64,000 bases of DNA from Pseudomonas sp. B6002. Its GTDB lineage: Bacteria > Pseudomonadota > Gammaproteobacteria > Pseudomonadales > Pseudomonadaceae. Below are positions 25,200 through 32,735 of the stretch, piece by piece. Position numbers and translations under genes: made by a program. The stretch is from assembly GCF_013385985.1 (NCBI RefSeq), contig NZ_JACAOY010000037.1, positions 376 through 64,375 of the forward strand, in the 5' to 3' direction. The notes under the pieces were generated by a model. It worked only from the letters and a program-made list of their open reading frames with translations, ran no database searches and was not told the origin of the DNA. The first letter of the stretch is position 1; every line of letters starts with the position of its first letter.

Positions 25200-27018
25200 T
25201 TTCAACAACGAACCTCAGAGTGCCATCGATGCCCACGGCATCATCGGCGACATGCGCAGTGCCGCGCTGGTCAACGACAAGGGCAGCATCGATTTTTTCT
25301 GCTGGCCGGAGTTCGACAGCCCGTCGATCTTCTGTTCGCTGCTGGACACGCCCCAGGCCGGTGCCTTCCAACTCACCCCCGACCTGCCCAACGCCCGCCG
25401 CGAGCAGATCTACCTGCCCGATACCAACGTGCTGCAAACCCGTTGGCTCAGCGATGCAGCCGTGGTGGAAATCACCGACTTGCTGGTGATCAGTGAGGAC
25501 ATCGACGACCTGCCGCTGCTGGTTCGGCGGGTGCGGGTGGTCAGCGGCAAGGCGACGATCCACCTGCGCTGCGCCGTACGCCATAACTATGCGCGCACGT
25601 CCACCCGGGCCAGCGCCGTGGACGCCAAGGTGCTGTTCAGCGCCGACGGCCAACCCGGCCTCCTCCTCGCCAGCAGCCAGCCGCTGCAGATCCACGACGG
25701 TGCAGCCGTCGCCACCTTCACCTTGGCTCAGGACGAAGGCGCCGAATTTGTGCTCGGCGGTGAAGACGACGAACGCGTCGACAGCCGCTGCACCGACCTC
25801 GCCCTGGCGCACACCTTGAAGTTCTGGCGCGGCTGGATCGCCCAATCCAACTACCGTGGGCGTTGGCGTGAAATGGTCAACCGCTCGGCCCTGGCGCTCA
25901 AGCTGCTGACCTCGCGCAAGCACGGCGCGATCATCGCCGCCGCCACGTTCGGCCTGCCCGAGACGCCCGGCGGCGAGCGCAATTGGGACTACCGCTACAC
26001 CTGGATCCGCGACGCCTCATTCACGGTGTATGCGTTCATGCGCCTGGGCTTTGTCGAAGAAGCCAACGCCTATATGCGCTGGCTCAAGGGCCGGGTCAGC
26101 GACTGCTGCGGCCAGCCGACCAAAATCAACATCCTCTACGGCATCGACGGTCGCCAGGAGCTACCCGAAGCCACGCTTTCGCACCTGAGTGGCCACGGCG
26201 GCGCCCAGCCGGTGCGCATCGGCAATGAGGCGTTCGACCAGATCCAACTCGATATCTACGGCGAGCTGATGGACGCGGTGTACCTGGTCAACAAGTACGG
26301 CGAAGCCATCTCCCACCAGGGCTGGAAACACACGGTGGAAGTCGCCGACCAGGTCTGCGAGATCTGGAACACACAGGACGTGGGCATCTGGGAAATGCGC
26401 GGCGAACAGCATCACTTCCTGCACTCGCGGCTGATGTGCTGGGTGGCGCTGGACCGTGCGATCCGCCTGGCGTCCAAACGCTCGCTGCCCGCCCCTTTCG
26501 CCCGCTGGGATGAAACGCGCCAAGCCATCTATGCCGACATTTGGAGCAATTTCTGGAATGAAGAACGCGGCCACTTCGTGCAGCACATCGGCAGCACGGC
26601 GCTCGACGGTTCGATGTTGCTGATGCCGTTGGTGCGCTTTGTCGCAGCCACCGACCCGCGTTGGTTGAGCACACTGGAAGCGATCCAGAAAAGCCTGGTG
26701 CGCGACGGCATGGTCTACCGCTACCGCAACGACGACAGCCAGATCGACGGCCTGCAAGGCACCGAAGGCGCGTTTGCCGCCTGCTCGTTCTGGTACGTCG
26801 AATGCCTGGCCCGCGCCGGGCAAGTAGAAAAGGCTCACCTGGAGTTCGAGCAGTTGCTGCGCTACGCCAACCCCTTGGGCTTGTACGCCGAAGAGTTCGA
26901 CAGCCAGGCCCGGCACCTGGGCAACACGCCCCAGGCCTTGAGCCATTTGGCATTGATCAGCGCGGCGACCTTTCTGGACCGCAAACTCAGCGGGGAGAAG
27001 ACCACCTGGCAACCCTGA
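25192..27018 (+). CDS. Glycoside hydrolase family 15 protein (glucoamylase/trehalase-like)
   Basis: A 608-residue enzyme with an N-terminal beta-sandwich (about 1-220, starting DAHGIIGDMRSAALVNDKGSIDFFC) and an (alpha/alpha)6 barrel. The barrel motifs are GGERNWDYRYTWIRDASFT, PEATLSHLSGHGGAQPVRIG and the catalytic-base region GTEGAFAACSFWYVECLARAG. Expected to release glucose from an alpha-glucan or trehalose. There is no signal peptide, so it acts in the cytosol. ATG at 25192 is preferred over GTG at 25186 (GGAG spacing 10 versus 4); both overlap the SDR stop. Confidence 0.87.
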   Translation: MVDFNNEPQSAIDAHGIIGDMRSAALVNDKGSIDFFCWPEFDSPSIFCSLLDTPQAGAFQLTPDLPNARREQIYLPDTNVLQTRWLSDAAVVEITDLLVISEDIDDLPLLVRRVRVVSGKATIHLRCAVRHNYARTSTRASAVDAKVLFSADGQPGLLLASSQPLQIHDGAAVATFTLAQDEGAEFVLGGEDDERVDSRCTDLALAHTLKFWRGWIAQSNYRGRWREMVNRSALALKLLTSRKHGAIIAAATFGLPETPGGERNWDYRYTWIRDASFTVYAFMRLGFVEEANAYMRWLKGRVSDCCGQPTKINILYGIDGRQELPEATLSHLSGHGGAQPVRIGNEAFDQIQLDIYGELMDAVYLVNKYGEAISHQGWKHTVEVADQVCEIWNTQDVGIWEMRGEQHHFLHSRLMCWVALDRAIRLASKRSLPAPFARWDETRQAIYADIWSNFWNEERGHFVQHIGSTALDGSMLLMPLVRFVAATDPRWLSTLEAIQKSLVRDGMVYRYRNDDSQIDGLQGTEGAFAACSFWYVECLARAGQVEKAHLEFEQLLRYANPLGLYAEEFDSQARHLGNTPQALSHLALISAATFLDRKLSGEKTTWQP

Positions 27019-27068
27019 GGCGGCCTGTGCACAATGGGCAGCCCCTCGGGCCGCCCTAAGGAGCTGCA

Positions 27069-27542
27069 ATGCGCCAGGTACTGCTGATCATCGACGTGCA
27101 ACCGTCCTTCAATCCGCCCGCGTGGCTAATCGACGGCATCAACGCCCTGCTCGGCCACTTGCCGTCGGTGGCCACCGTGGAACGTCACGACGAAAGCATC
27201 ACCCCCTTCGCCCGCCAACTGGGCTGGCAGCCCGCACCGGACGACCACAGCCTGATTGAGGCGGATCGCATCTTCATCAAGCACGGCTATGCACCCACGC
27301 CCGAGACGATCGCCTACCTCAAAAGCCTGGCGCCTGAACGTGTGTTGGTGTGTGGCATCCAGACCGACACCTGTGTGCTGGCGGCGGGTTTTGCGTTGTT
27401 TGATGCCGGGTTGCAGCCGACGTTGATCAGTGATTTGACGGTGGGGTCGTCGCTGGATCGGTCGGGAAAATTGGGGGTGGATTTGTGGCGGCATCACTTC
27501 AAACACGTATTGGAAAGCGCCGACCTCAGCCTAGACAAGTAA
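27069..27542 (+). CDS. Isochorismatase-family cysteine hydrolase
   Basis: A 157-residue hydrolase with the full catalytic triad Asp9 (LLIIDVQ), Lys71 (FIKHGY) and Cys102 (TDTCVLAAG). Such enzymes hydrolyse amides of small nitrogen compounds (nicotinamidase-like) or isochorismate; which one is unclear. AAGGAG lies 5 bases before the ATG. It follows the GH15 gene by 50 bases. Confidence 0.88.
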   Translation: MRQVLLIIDVQPSFNPPAWLIDGINALLGHLPSVATVERHDESITPFARQLGWQPAPDDHSLIEADRIFIKHGYAPTPETIAYLKSLAPERVLVCGIQTDTCVLAAGFALFDAGLQPTLISDLTVGSSLDRSGKLGVDLWRHHFKHVLESADLSLDK

Positions 27543-27626
27543 CCCCCCTGCCTTAAACCGCACCACGCGCCGTCATTGGTTTGGGCTAAAGTCTGTACAC
27601 CTTCGGCTACTGCGTTCGAGCCCACC

Positions 27627-28553
27627 ATGAGTCCAACTGCTTCGCGGCTTTATGTCCGCACCCCGATGCTCAATGTGGGGTATGAGACCCACGGCCCCGC
27701 CAATGGCGAGCCGGTGATCCTGTTGCATGGCTTCCCCTATGACCCGCGCGGGTATGACGAGATCGCGCCGGTGCTGGCCGAGCGTGGCTACCGGGTGCTG
27801 GTGCCGTATTTGCGCGGGTATGGCCCGACGCGGTTTGTCAGTGAGCAGGTCATGCGCTCCGGGCAACAGGCGGCGCTGGCCACGGACTTGCTGGATTTCA
27901 TGGATGCACTGTCGATCCCCCAGGCCACCCTTGTCGGCTTTGACTGGGGTGGGCGTGCGGCGTGCATCGTCGCGGCGCTGTGGCCGCAGCGGGTGCGCGC
28001 GCTGGTGACCGGGGATGGCTACAACATTCAGGACATCGCCAAATCACTCAAGCCCAGGGCGCCGGAGACGGAGCATCGGCTGTGGTACCAGTACTACTTT
28101 CATACCCAGCGTGGCGTGGACGGCTTGACCGCCAACCGCCGCGAGTTGTGTGAGCTGTTGTGGCGCTTGTGGTCGCCGACCTGGGCCGAGGGCCCGGGGT
28201 TGTATGCCAAGACGGCGCCGTCGTTCGATAACCCGGATTTTGTCGAGGTGGTGATTCATTCGTACCGCCACCGTTTCATGTACGCCCCGGGCGACCCGGC
28301 CTTGGAGCCCATTGAACAAGCCCTGGCGCTGAAACCGCCGATTACGGTGCCGAGCATTTCCTTGTGCGGCGCCGACGATGGCGTGGGCCCGGCGCCGGTG
28401 GAAGATGACGACGTGGACCACTTCACCAGCTTTTATCGCCGCCAGGTGCTGCCGGGCGTTGGCCACAATGTGTTCCAGGAAGCGCCACAGATCACCCTTG
28501 AAGCGCTGCAGGCATTACGCGCCTACGACACGGGAGAAAAACGTTCGCGGTAA
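27627..28553 (+). CDS. Alpha/beta hydrolase with Asp nucleophile (epoxide hydrolase / dehalogenase class)
   Basis: A 308-residue alpha/beta-hydrolase. The oxyanion motif is LLHGFPYDP (HGFP), and the nucleophile elbow is VGFDWGGRAA with Asp106 in place of Ser. The late catalytic His is in PGVGHNVFQEAP. An Asp nucleophile with DWGG is the mark of epoxide hydrolases and haloacid/haloalkane dehalogenases rather than esterases. Substrate unknown. Its 3' end overlaps the convergent regulator gene by 31 bp. Confidence 0.85.
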   Translation: MSPTASRLYVRTPMLNVGYETHGPANGEPVILLHGFPYDPRGYDEIAPVLAERGYRVLVPYLRGYGPTRFVSEQVMRSGQQAALATDLLDFMDALSIPQATLVGFDWGGRAACIVAALWPQRVRALVTGDGYNIQDIAKSLKPRAPETEHRLWYQYYFHTQRGVDGLTANRRELCELLWRLWSPTWAEGPGLYAKTAPSFDNPDFVEVVIHSYRHRFMYAPGDPALEPIEQALALKPPITVPSISLCGADDGVGPAPVEDDDVDHFTSFYRRQVLPGVGHNVFQEAPQITLEALQALRAYDTGEKRSR

Positions 28554-29491
28554 GCCTGGGGCGTCACCGACAAGGCCCGCAGAAAGCTGCGGCGCAGGGT
28601 TTCTTCACAGCCGAAACCGCACTGCACGGCGATGCGTTTGATCGAGGCGCTGCTGTCCGCCAATTGCTGGCGTGCAGTTTCCACGCGGATCAGCTCGACG
28701 GCCCGTGCCGGGGTCTGGCCGGTCTCGGCGCGGTAGTGGCGCACAAAGCTGCGCTCACTCATGCCCGCCTGGGCGGCCAGGGTGGCGATGTTGAGGTCGA
28801 GGGTGAGGTTTTCCGCCATCCAGGCGTGCAGCTGGGCAAAACGGCTGTCGCCCTTTTGCAGGGACAGCGCCACGCTGAACTGCGATTGGCCCCCCGGACG
28901 CTTGAGAAACACCACTAGGTGCCGCGCCACTTCCAGGGCGATGGCGCGTCCCATGTCCTCTTCCACCAGGGCCAGGCACAGGTCGATGCCTGCGGTAACA
29001 CCGGCTGACGTCCAGATGGCGCCTTGCCGGATAAAGATCGGGTTGGACTCCACCGTCAGCAACGGAAACTTGCGCGCCAGTTCTTCGCAGCGCGTCCAGT
29101 GGGTGGCCACGCGGCAGCCGTCGAGCAAACCACTGGCCGCCAGCAGGAACGCACCGGTACACACCGACGCCATGCGCCGGGTATGCCGGGCCTTTTCGCG
29201 TACCCAGTCGACCAGCGCCGGGTCTTCGGCAGCGCCGTACACGCCCCAGCCACCGGCGATCACCAGGGTGTCACAAGGCTGGTCGACGGCGGGTAGCGGC
29301 TCGGCCACCAGGGCAAGGCCAGCCGAGGTTTTCACCGGTTCCGACTGAGCGGCGATCACCGACACCGCATAGGGCAACGGCAAGCCGCGCTGGCGGGCCA
29401 GGTCGTTCGTGGAGGCGAACACTTGCAGGGGCCCGGTTACGTCGAGCACCTGGGCATTGTCGAAAGCGAGTACGTGGATGAGTCGCGGCAT
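28523..29491 (-). CDS. GlxA-type transcriptional regulator (DJ-1/PfpI domain + AraC helix-turn-helix)
   Basis: A 322-residue regulator. Residues about 1-190 form a DJ-1/PfpI-like class I glutamine amidotransferase fold with the elbow SVCTGAFLLAASGLLDG, and the C-terminal 100 residues hold two AraC helix-turn-helix motifs (LAAQAGMSERSFVRHYR and IAVQCGFGCEETLRRSF). It is divergent from inhA, whose product shares the DJ-1 fold, so it probably regulates inhA. Start at 29491 begins PRLIHVLAFD; a TTG at 29530 with GAGG upstream is an alternative. Confidence 0.88.
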   Translation of the reverse strand: MPRLIHVLAFDNAQVLDVTGPLQVFASTNDLARQRGLPLPYAVSVIAAQSEPVKTSAGLALVAEPLPAVDQPCDTLVIAGGWGVYGAAEDPALVDWVREKARHTRRMASVCTGAFLLAASGLLDGCRVATHWTRCEELARKFPLLTVESNPIFIRQGAIWTSAGVTAGIDLCLALVEEDMGRAIALEVARHLVVFLKRPGGQSQFSVALSLQKGDSRFAQLHAWMAENLTLDLNIATLAAQAGMSERSFVRHYRAETGQTPARAVELIRVETARQQLADSSASIKRIAVQCGFGCEETLRRSFLRALSVTPQAYRERFSPVS

Positions 29492-29581
29492 GATTGGCGT
29501 GATTTGTGGGTTCAATGGCGTATTCGCCAAAGCCTAGGCCTCTACAGTAAAGCCGTCCACCCCTTTATCGGAGCTTCATTC

Positions 29582-30262
29582 ATGACCCTGCAGATCGGCT
29601 TTCTGTTGTTTCCCGGTATTCAGCAACTCGACCTCACCGGCCCGTATGACGTGCTCGGCTCATTGCCCGACGTAAAGCTGCATCTGGTGTGGAAGGACCT
29701 GGCGCCGGTCACGTCCAGCACCGGGTTGGTGTTCACCCCGACAATGACCTATGCCGAGTGCCCGAACCTGGATGTGATCTGCGTGCCGGGGGGGTCCGGC
29801 GTGGGTGCGTTGATGGAAGACCCGCACACCCTGGACTTCCTCAAGGCCCAGGCACAGACCGCGCGCTACGTGACCTCAGTGTGCACCGGTTCGCTGGTGC
29901 TGGGCGCGGCGGGTCTGCTGCGCGGTCGCAAAGCCACCACTCATTGGGCTTACCACGACCTGCTCGCCCCGCTCGGCGCGATCCCGGTGCAGGCGCGTGT
30001 GGTACGTGACGGCAACCTGTTGACCGGTGGCGGCATCACCGCCGGAATCGATTTTGCCCTGACCCTGGCGGCCGAGCTGTACAGCGAAGCGGCCGCGCAA
30101 CTGGTGCAATTGCAGATTGAATACGCACCGGCGCCGCCGTTCGATTCGGGCAGCCCGGAGACCGCGCCCAAGCATGTGCTGGAAGAAGCACGCAAACGCA
30201 CCGCCGAATCGCGCAAGACCCGTGGTGAAATCGTCGCACGGGCCGCCGCGCGTCTGGGCTGA
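29582..30262 (+). CDS. inhA: Isonitrile hydratase InhA (DJ-1/PfpI superfamily)
   Basis: A 226-residue enzyme converting isonitriles to N-substituted formamides. It matches the known Pseudomonas putida InhA almost residue for residue in key parts: TLQIGFLLFPG, QQLDLTGPYDVL with Asp17, SVCTGSLVLGAAGLLRGRKA with Cys101 and Thr102, and NLLTGGGITAGIDFALTLAAEL. CGGAG lies 8 bases before the ATG. Its neighbour and likely regulator is the divergent GlxA-type gene. Alternative: another DJ-1-like hydrolase, less likely given the identity. Confidence 0.88.
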   Translation: MTLQIGFLLFPGIQQLDLTGPYDVLGSLPDVKLHLVWKDLAPVTSSTGLVFTPTMTYAECPNLDVICVPGGSGVGALMEDPHTLDFLKAQAQTARYVTSVCTGSLVLGAAGLLRGRKATTHWAYHDLLAPLGAIPVQARVVRDGNLLTGGGITAGIDFALTLAAELYSEAAAQLVQLQIEYAPAPPFDSGSPETAPKHVLEEARKRTAESRKTRGEIVARAAARLG

Positions 30263-30267
30263 CAACA

Positions 30268-30360
30268 CCTGTAGGAGCCGGCTTGCCGGCGATGGCGTAA
30301 CGTCAGCGAGCCTCTCTGAAACTGATATACCGCGATCGCCGGCAAGCCGGCTCCTACAGG
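30268..30360. repeat. Paired inverted REP element
   Basis: Near-perfect 93-bp inverted arrangement: CCTGTAGGAGCCGGCTTGCC at left and GGCAAGCCGGCTCCTACAGG at right. It lies between the convergent inhA and lysE-like genes. Confidence 0.9.
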
Positions 30361-30388
30361 GGTGTCGCGGCGGCCAGATTTTGTGCTG

Positions 30389-31018
30389 TCAGGTTGGGCG
30401 GGACATCAACGCCAATCGCGCCGCGAGCACCATCAGCACGGTCGCCAGCCCCCATTTCTGCAGCCAGGCGCTTTGGGACCGGCTGGAAAAGAACCGGCTC
30501 AACGCGCCCCCGAACATGCCCAGCACGCTGTGAAACACCGTGGCAATCAACGTCAACACGCCACCGAGCATCATCAATTGCAGGGCAATGGGCCCCGCCT
30601 GCGGTTGCACGAACTGCGGCAGGAACACCACAAAAAACAACAACGCCTTCGGGTTGAGCAGGCTGTTGAGCGTGGCGTGCATAAACACCCGCCCAAGTGG
30701 CACACGGTTAACCGGGTCCGTGCCCAGCGCAGGGCTTTTCTGCAAGGTCTTGAACACCAGCCACAGCAAGTAGACCACTCCCGCATACCGGATCAGATCA
30801 AAGGACGGCGGCCAACTTGCCACCAGCGCCGTCACGCCCGTGGCGGTCAACGCCGTCAGCAGCAGGTCGGCCACGCTGATGCCCAGGGCCGCGGCCATGC
30901 CACCGCGCCAGCCGTGGGAAACACCGTGGCTGATCACAAAGGCCATGTTCGGCCCCGGCGATAACAGCAACAACAAGACAGCACCGGAAAACACCGCCAG
31001 GGTCGCCAGGTCGATCAT
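30389..31018 (-). CDS. LysE/RhtB-family amino-acid exporter
   Basis: A 209-residue inner-membrane protein with 5-6 membrane segments. The family signature is LLLLLSPGPNMAFVISHGVSHGWRGG near the N-terminus, and LNSLLNPKALLFFVVFLPQFV in the middle. Expected to export an amino acid or homoserine-like compound. GGAGG lies 8 bases before the ATG at 31018; a longer frame to 31075 lacks support. Confidence 0.9.
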   Translation of the reverse strand: MIDLATLAVFSGAVLLLLLSPGPNMAFVISHGVSHGWRGGMAAALGISVADLLLTALTATGVTALVASWPPSFDLIRYAGVVYLLWLVFKTLQKSPALGTDPVNRVPLGRVFMHATLNSLLNPKALLFFVVFLPQFVQPQAGPIALQLMMLGGVLTLIATVFHSVLGMFGGALSRFFSSRSQSAWLQKWGLATVLMVLAARLALMSRPT

Positions 31019-31131
31019 GCTCAAGCCCTCCACCGGGAAACCCCGGAGATTAATCCGCACACGTGGGGCAAACAAAAAATTGTGCTGGATACATTGTTCG
31101 TCGCTGATTGCTCATTGCCATAAGTCACGCT

Positions 31132-31150
31132 TAGAATGCGAAACATTATC
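31132..31150 (+). promoter_or_regulatory. Fur box before the second sigma-factor operon
   Basis: TAGAATGCGAAACATTATC matches GATAATGATAATCATTATC at 14 of 19 positions, with a perfect right half. It lies 27 bases before the sigma-factor start, as expected for iron-repressed ECF genes. Confidence 0.65.
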
Positions 31151-31177
31151 AATTAAGCCTGTTGTGCCAGGACCTCC

Positions 31178-31693
31178 ATGTCGAGCGACCACCCTCTGGA
31201 TCATGCCGCCATCGGCCAGCTCTACCATACCCACCACACCTGGCTGCGCGGATGGTTGAGTCGTCGCACCGGCTGCCGTGAACACGCCGCCGACCTGGCC
31301 CAGGAAACCTTCGTGCGCCTGCTTAACGCACGCAAACAACAGACGTTGCAGCAGCCGCGCGCCTACCTGAGCAGCATCGCGCGCAGCCTGATGATCGATC
31401 AGTATCGTCGTCGCGAGCTGGAACGTGCCTACCTCGAGAGCCTCGCCCACTTCCCGGAAGTCGAGGTGCCCTCGGAAGAAACCCGGTTGCTGATCCTCGA
31501 CAGCCTGGAGCGCATCGACCGCCTGCTCGACCAGCTCAAGCCACGGGTGCGCGAAGCGTTTTTGCTGGCGCAACTGGACGGCCTGACCTGCGCGCAAATC
31601 TCCCTGCGCCTGGGCGTGTCCAGGGCGACGGTGGAACGTGACTTGTCCAAGGCACTGCACGCTTGCTATCGGTTGCGCTATGCCGAATGCTGA
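31178..31693 (+). CDS. FecI-like ECF sigma factor
   Basis: A 171-residue iron-starvation sigma factor. Region 2: CREHAADLAQETFVRLL and QQPRAYLSSIARSLMIDQYRRREL; region 4: LTCAQISLRLGVSRATVERDLSKAL. It heads an operon with the FecR-like gene (14-base overlap) and the TonB receptor. It is of the FpvI/PupI/FecI class, and the cognate siderophore is unknown. Confidence 0.9.
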   Translation: MSSDHPLDHAAIGQLYHTHHTWLRGWLSRRTGCREHAADLAQETFVRLLNARKQQTLQQPRAYLSSIARSLMIDQYRRRELERAYLESLAHFPEVEVPSEETRLLILDSLERIDRLLDQLKPRVREAFLLAQLDGLTCAQISLRLGVSRATVERDLSKALHACYRLRYAEC

Positions 31694-32630
31694 CCCGCGC
31701 CTGGTAGACCAGGCTATCCAGTGGATGATCACGCTGCGCTTCAACATTGCCGATGACGCCAGCACCGCCGCATTCGAACAATGGCTGCAAACCAGCGTCG
31801 AACACCAGCGGGTGTGGCAACGCGTGGCGACAATGAATGATGATTTCAGCCGTCTGCCCGCGCAGCTTGGTCGGCACACCCTCGATGGCGCACGCCAACG
31901 CATCAGCCGCCGCGAGGGCCTGAAGCTGCTGGGCCTGTTTACCGGTGCGACGGGGCTGGCGTGGTTCGGTCGCGACTACACGCCCCTGCCCGCCCTGATG
32001 GCCGACCATCGCACCGCAACCGGCGAGCAACGCTGGGTAGCATTAAGTGATGGCAGCAATATCCTGCTCAACAGCGCCACGGCCATCGACACGACGTTCA
32101 ACGCGCAACGGCGACAGGTACACCTGCGCCAGGGCGAGGTGCTGGTACACACCGGCACCGATAGCCGACCGTTCTGGGTCCAGACACGCGACGGATACCT
32201 GCGCGCCCTCAGCAGTCGCTTCCTGGTGCGCGAGGAATCCAAAGGCACCCTGCTCGCCGTGCAACAGGGCGAGGTGGCGGTGTACGCCCACAGCAACAGC
32301 CCCCATGCCCGCCAACTACTCAAACCAGGCGAACACATCCTGTTCAACCCGAACGGCCTCTACGCCCCCCTCGCCAACGGCCTGGACCCTTGGGCCTGGA
32401 GCGATGGCGTGATCAGCGCACACAACATGCGCCTGGACGACTTCCTCACCGAACTGGCCCGCTACCGCAACGGCTTGGTGCGCTGTAGTGAGGCGGTCGC
32501 CGGGTTGCGGGTGTCGGGCACCTACCAACTGGCGGACACCGACCAAGTGCTGACACTGGTGGCGCAATCGCTGCCGGTGAGCCTCAACTATCGCAGCCGT
32601 TTCTGGGTCACCGTTACACCCCGGGTTTAA
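31680..32630 (+). CDS. FecR-like anti-sigma regulator
   Basis: A 316-residue regulator pairing with the sigma factor upstream. It has an N-terminal cytosolic domain (AIQWMITLRFN...FEQWLQTSVEHQRVWQRV), then a twin-arginine-like SRREGLKLLGLFTGA (Arg77-Arg78) leading a weak TM, and a periplasmic FecR domain with VALSDGSNILLNSATAI and VHLRQGEVLVHTG. The (S/T)RRxxLK pattern suggests Tat-dependent insertion, as reported for E. coli FecR. The ATG at 31680 overlaps the sigma gene and is the only well-placed start. Confidence 0.88.
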   Translation: MPNADPRLVDQAIQWMITLRFNIADDASTAAFEQWLQTSVEHQRVWQRVATMNDDFSRLPAQLGRHTLDGARQRISRREGLKLLGLFTGATGLAWFGRDYTPLPALMADHRTATGEQRWVALSDGSNILLNSATAIDTTFNAQRRQVHLRQGEVLVHTGTDSRPFWVQTRDGYLRALSSRFLVREESKGTLLAVQQGEVAVYAHSNSPHARQLLKPGEHILFNPNGLYAPLANGLDPWAWSDGVISAHNMRLDDFLTELARYRNGLVRCSEAVAGLRVSGTYQLADTDQVLTLVAQSLPVSLNYRSRFWVTVTPRV

Positions 32631-32643
32631 TGTCCAAAAAATA

Positions 32644-32662
32644 AATGAGGTGAATTCGCATT
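32644..32662 (+). promoter_or_regulatory. Possible Fur-like palindrome before the TonB receptor
   Basis: AATGAGGTGAATTCGCATT has AATG/CATT arms around a GAATTC centre and matches the repeated Fur consensus at 12 of 19 positions. It lies in the 105-bp gap between the FecR-like and receptor genes. Confidence 0.3.
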
Positions 32663-32735
32663 GCCGTTCGACCTGTAAGGAAAGGCCGATTAACAGGCCG
32701 GTTCCATCCCCTTCTTTCAGGAGCACCCCGCGGTC

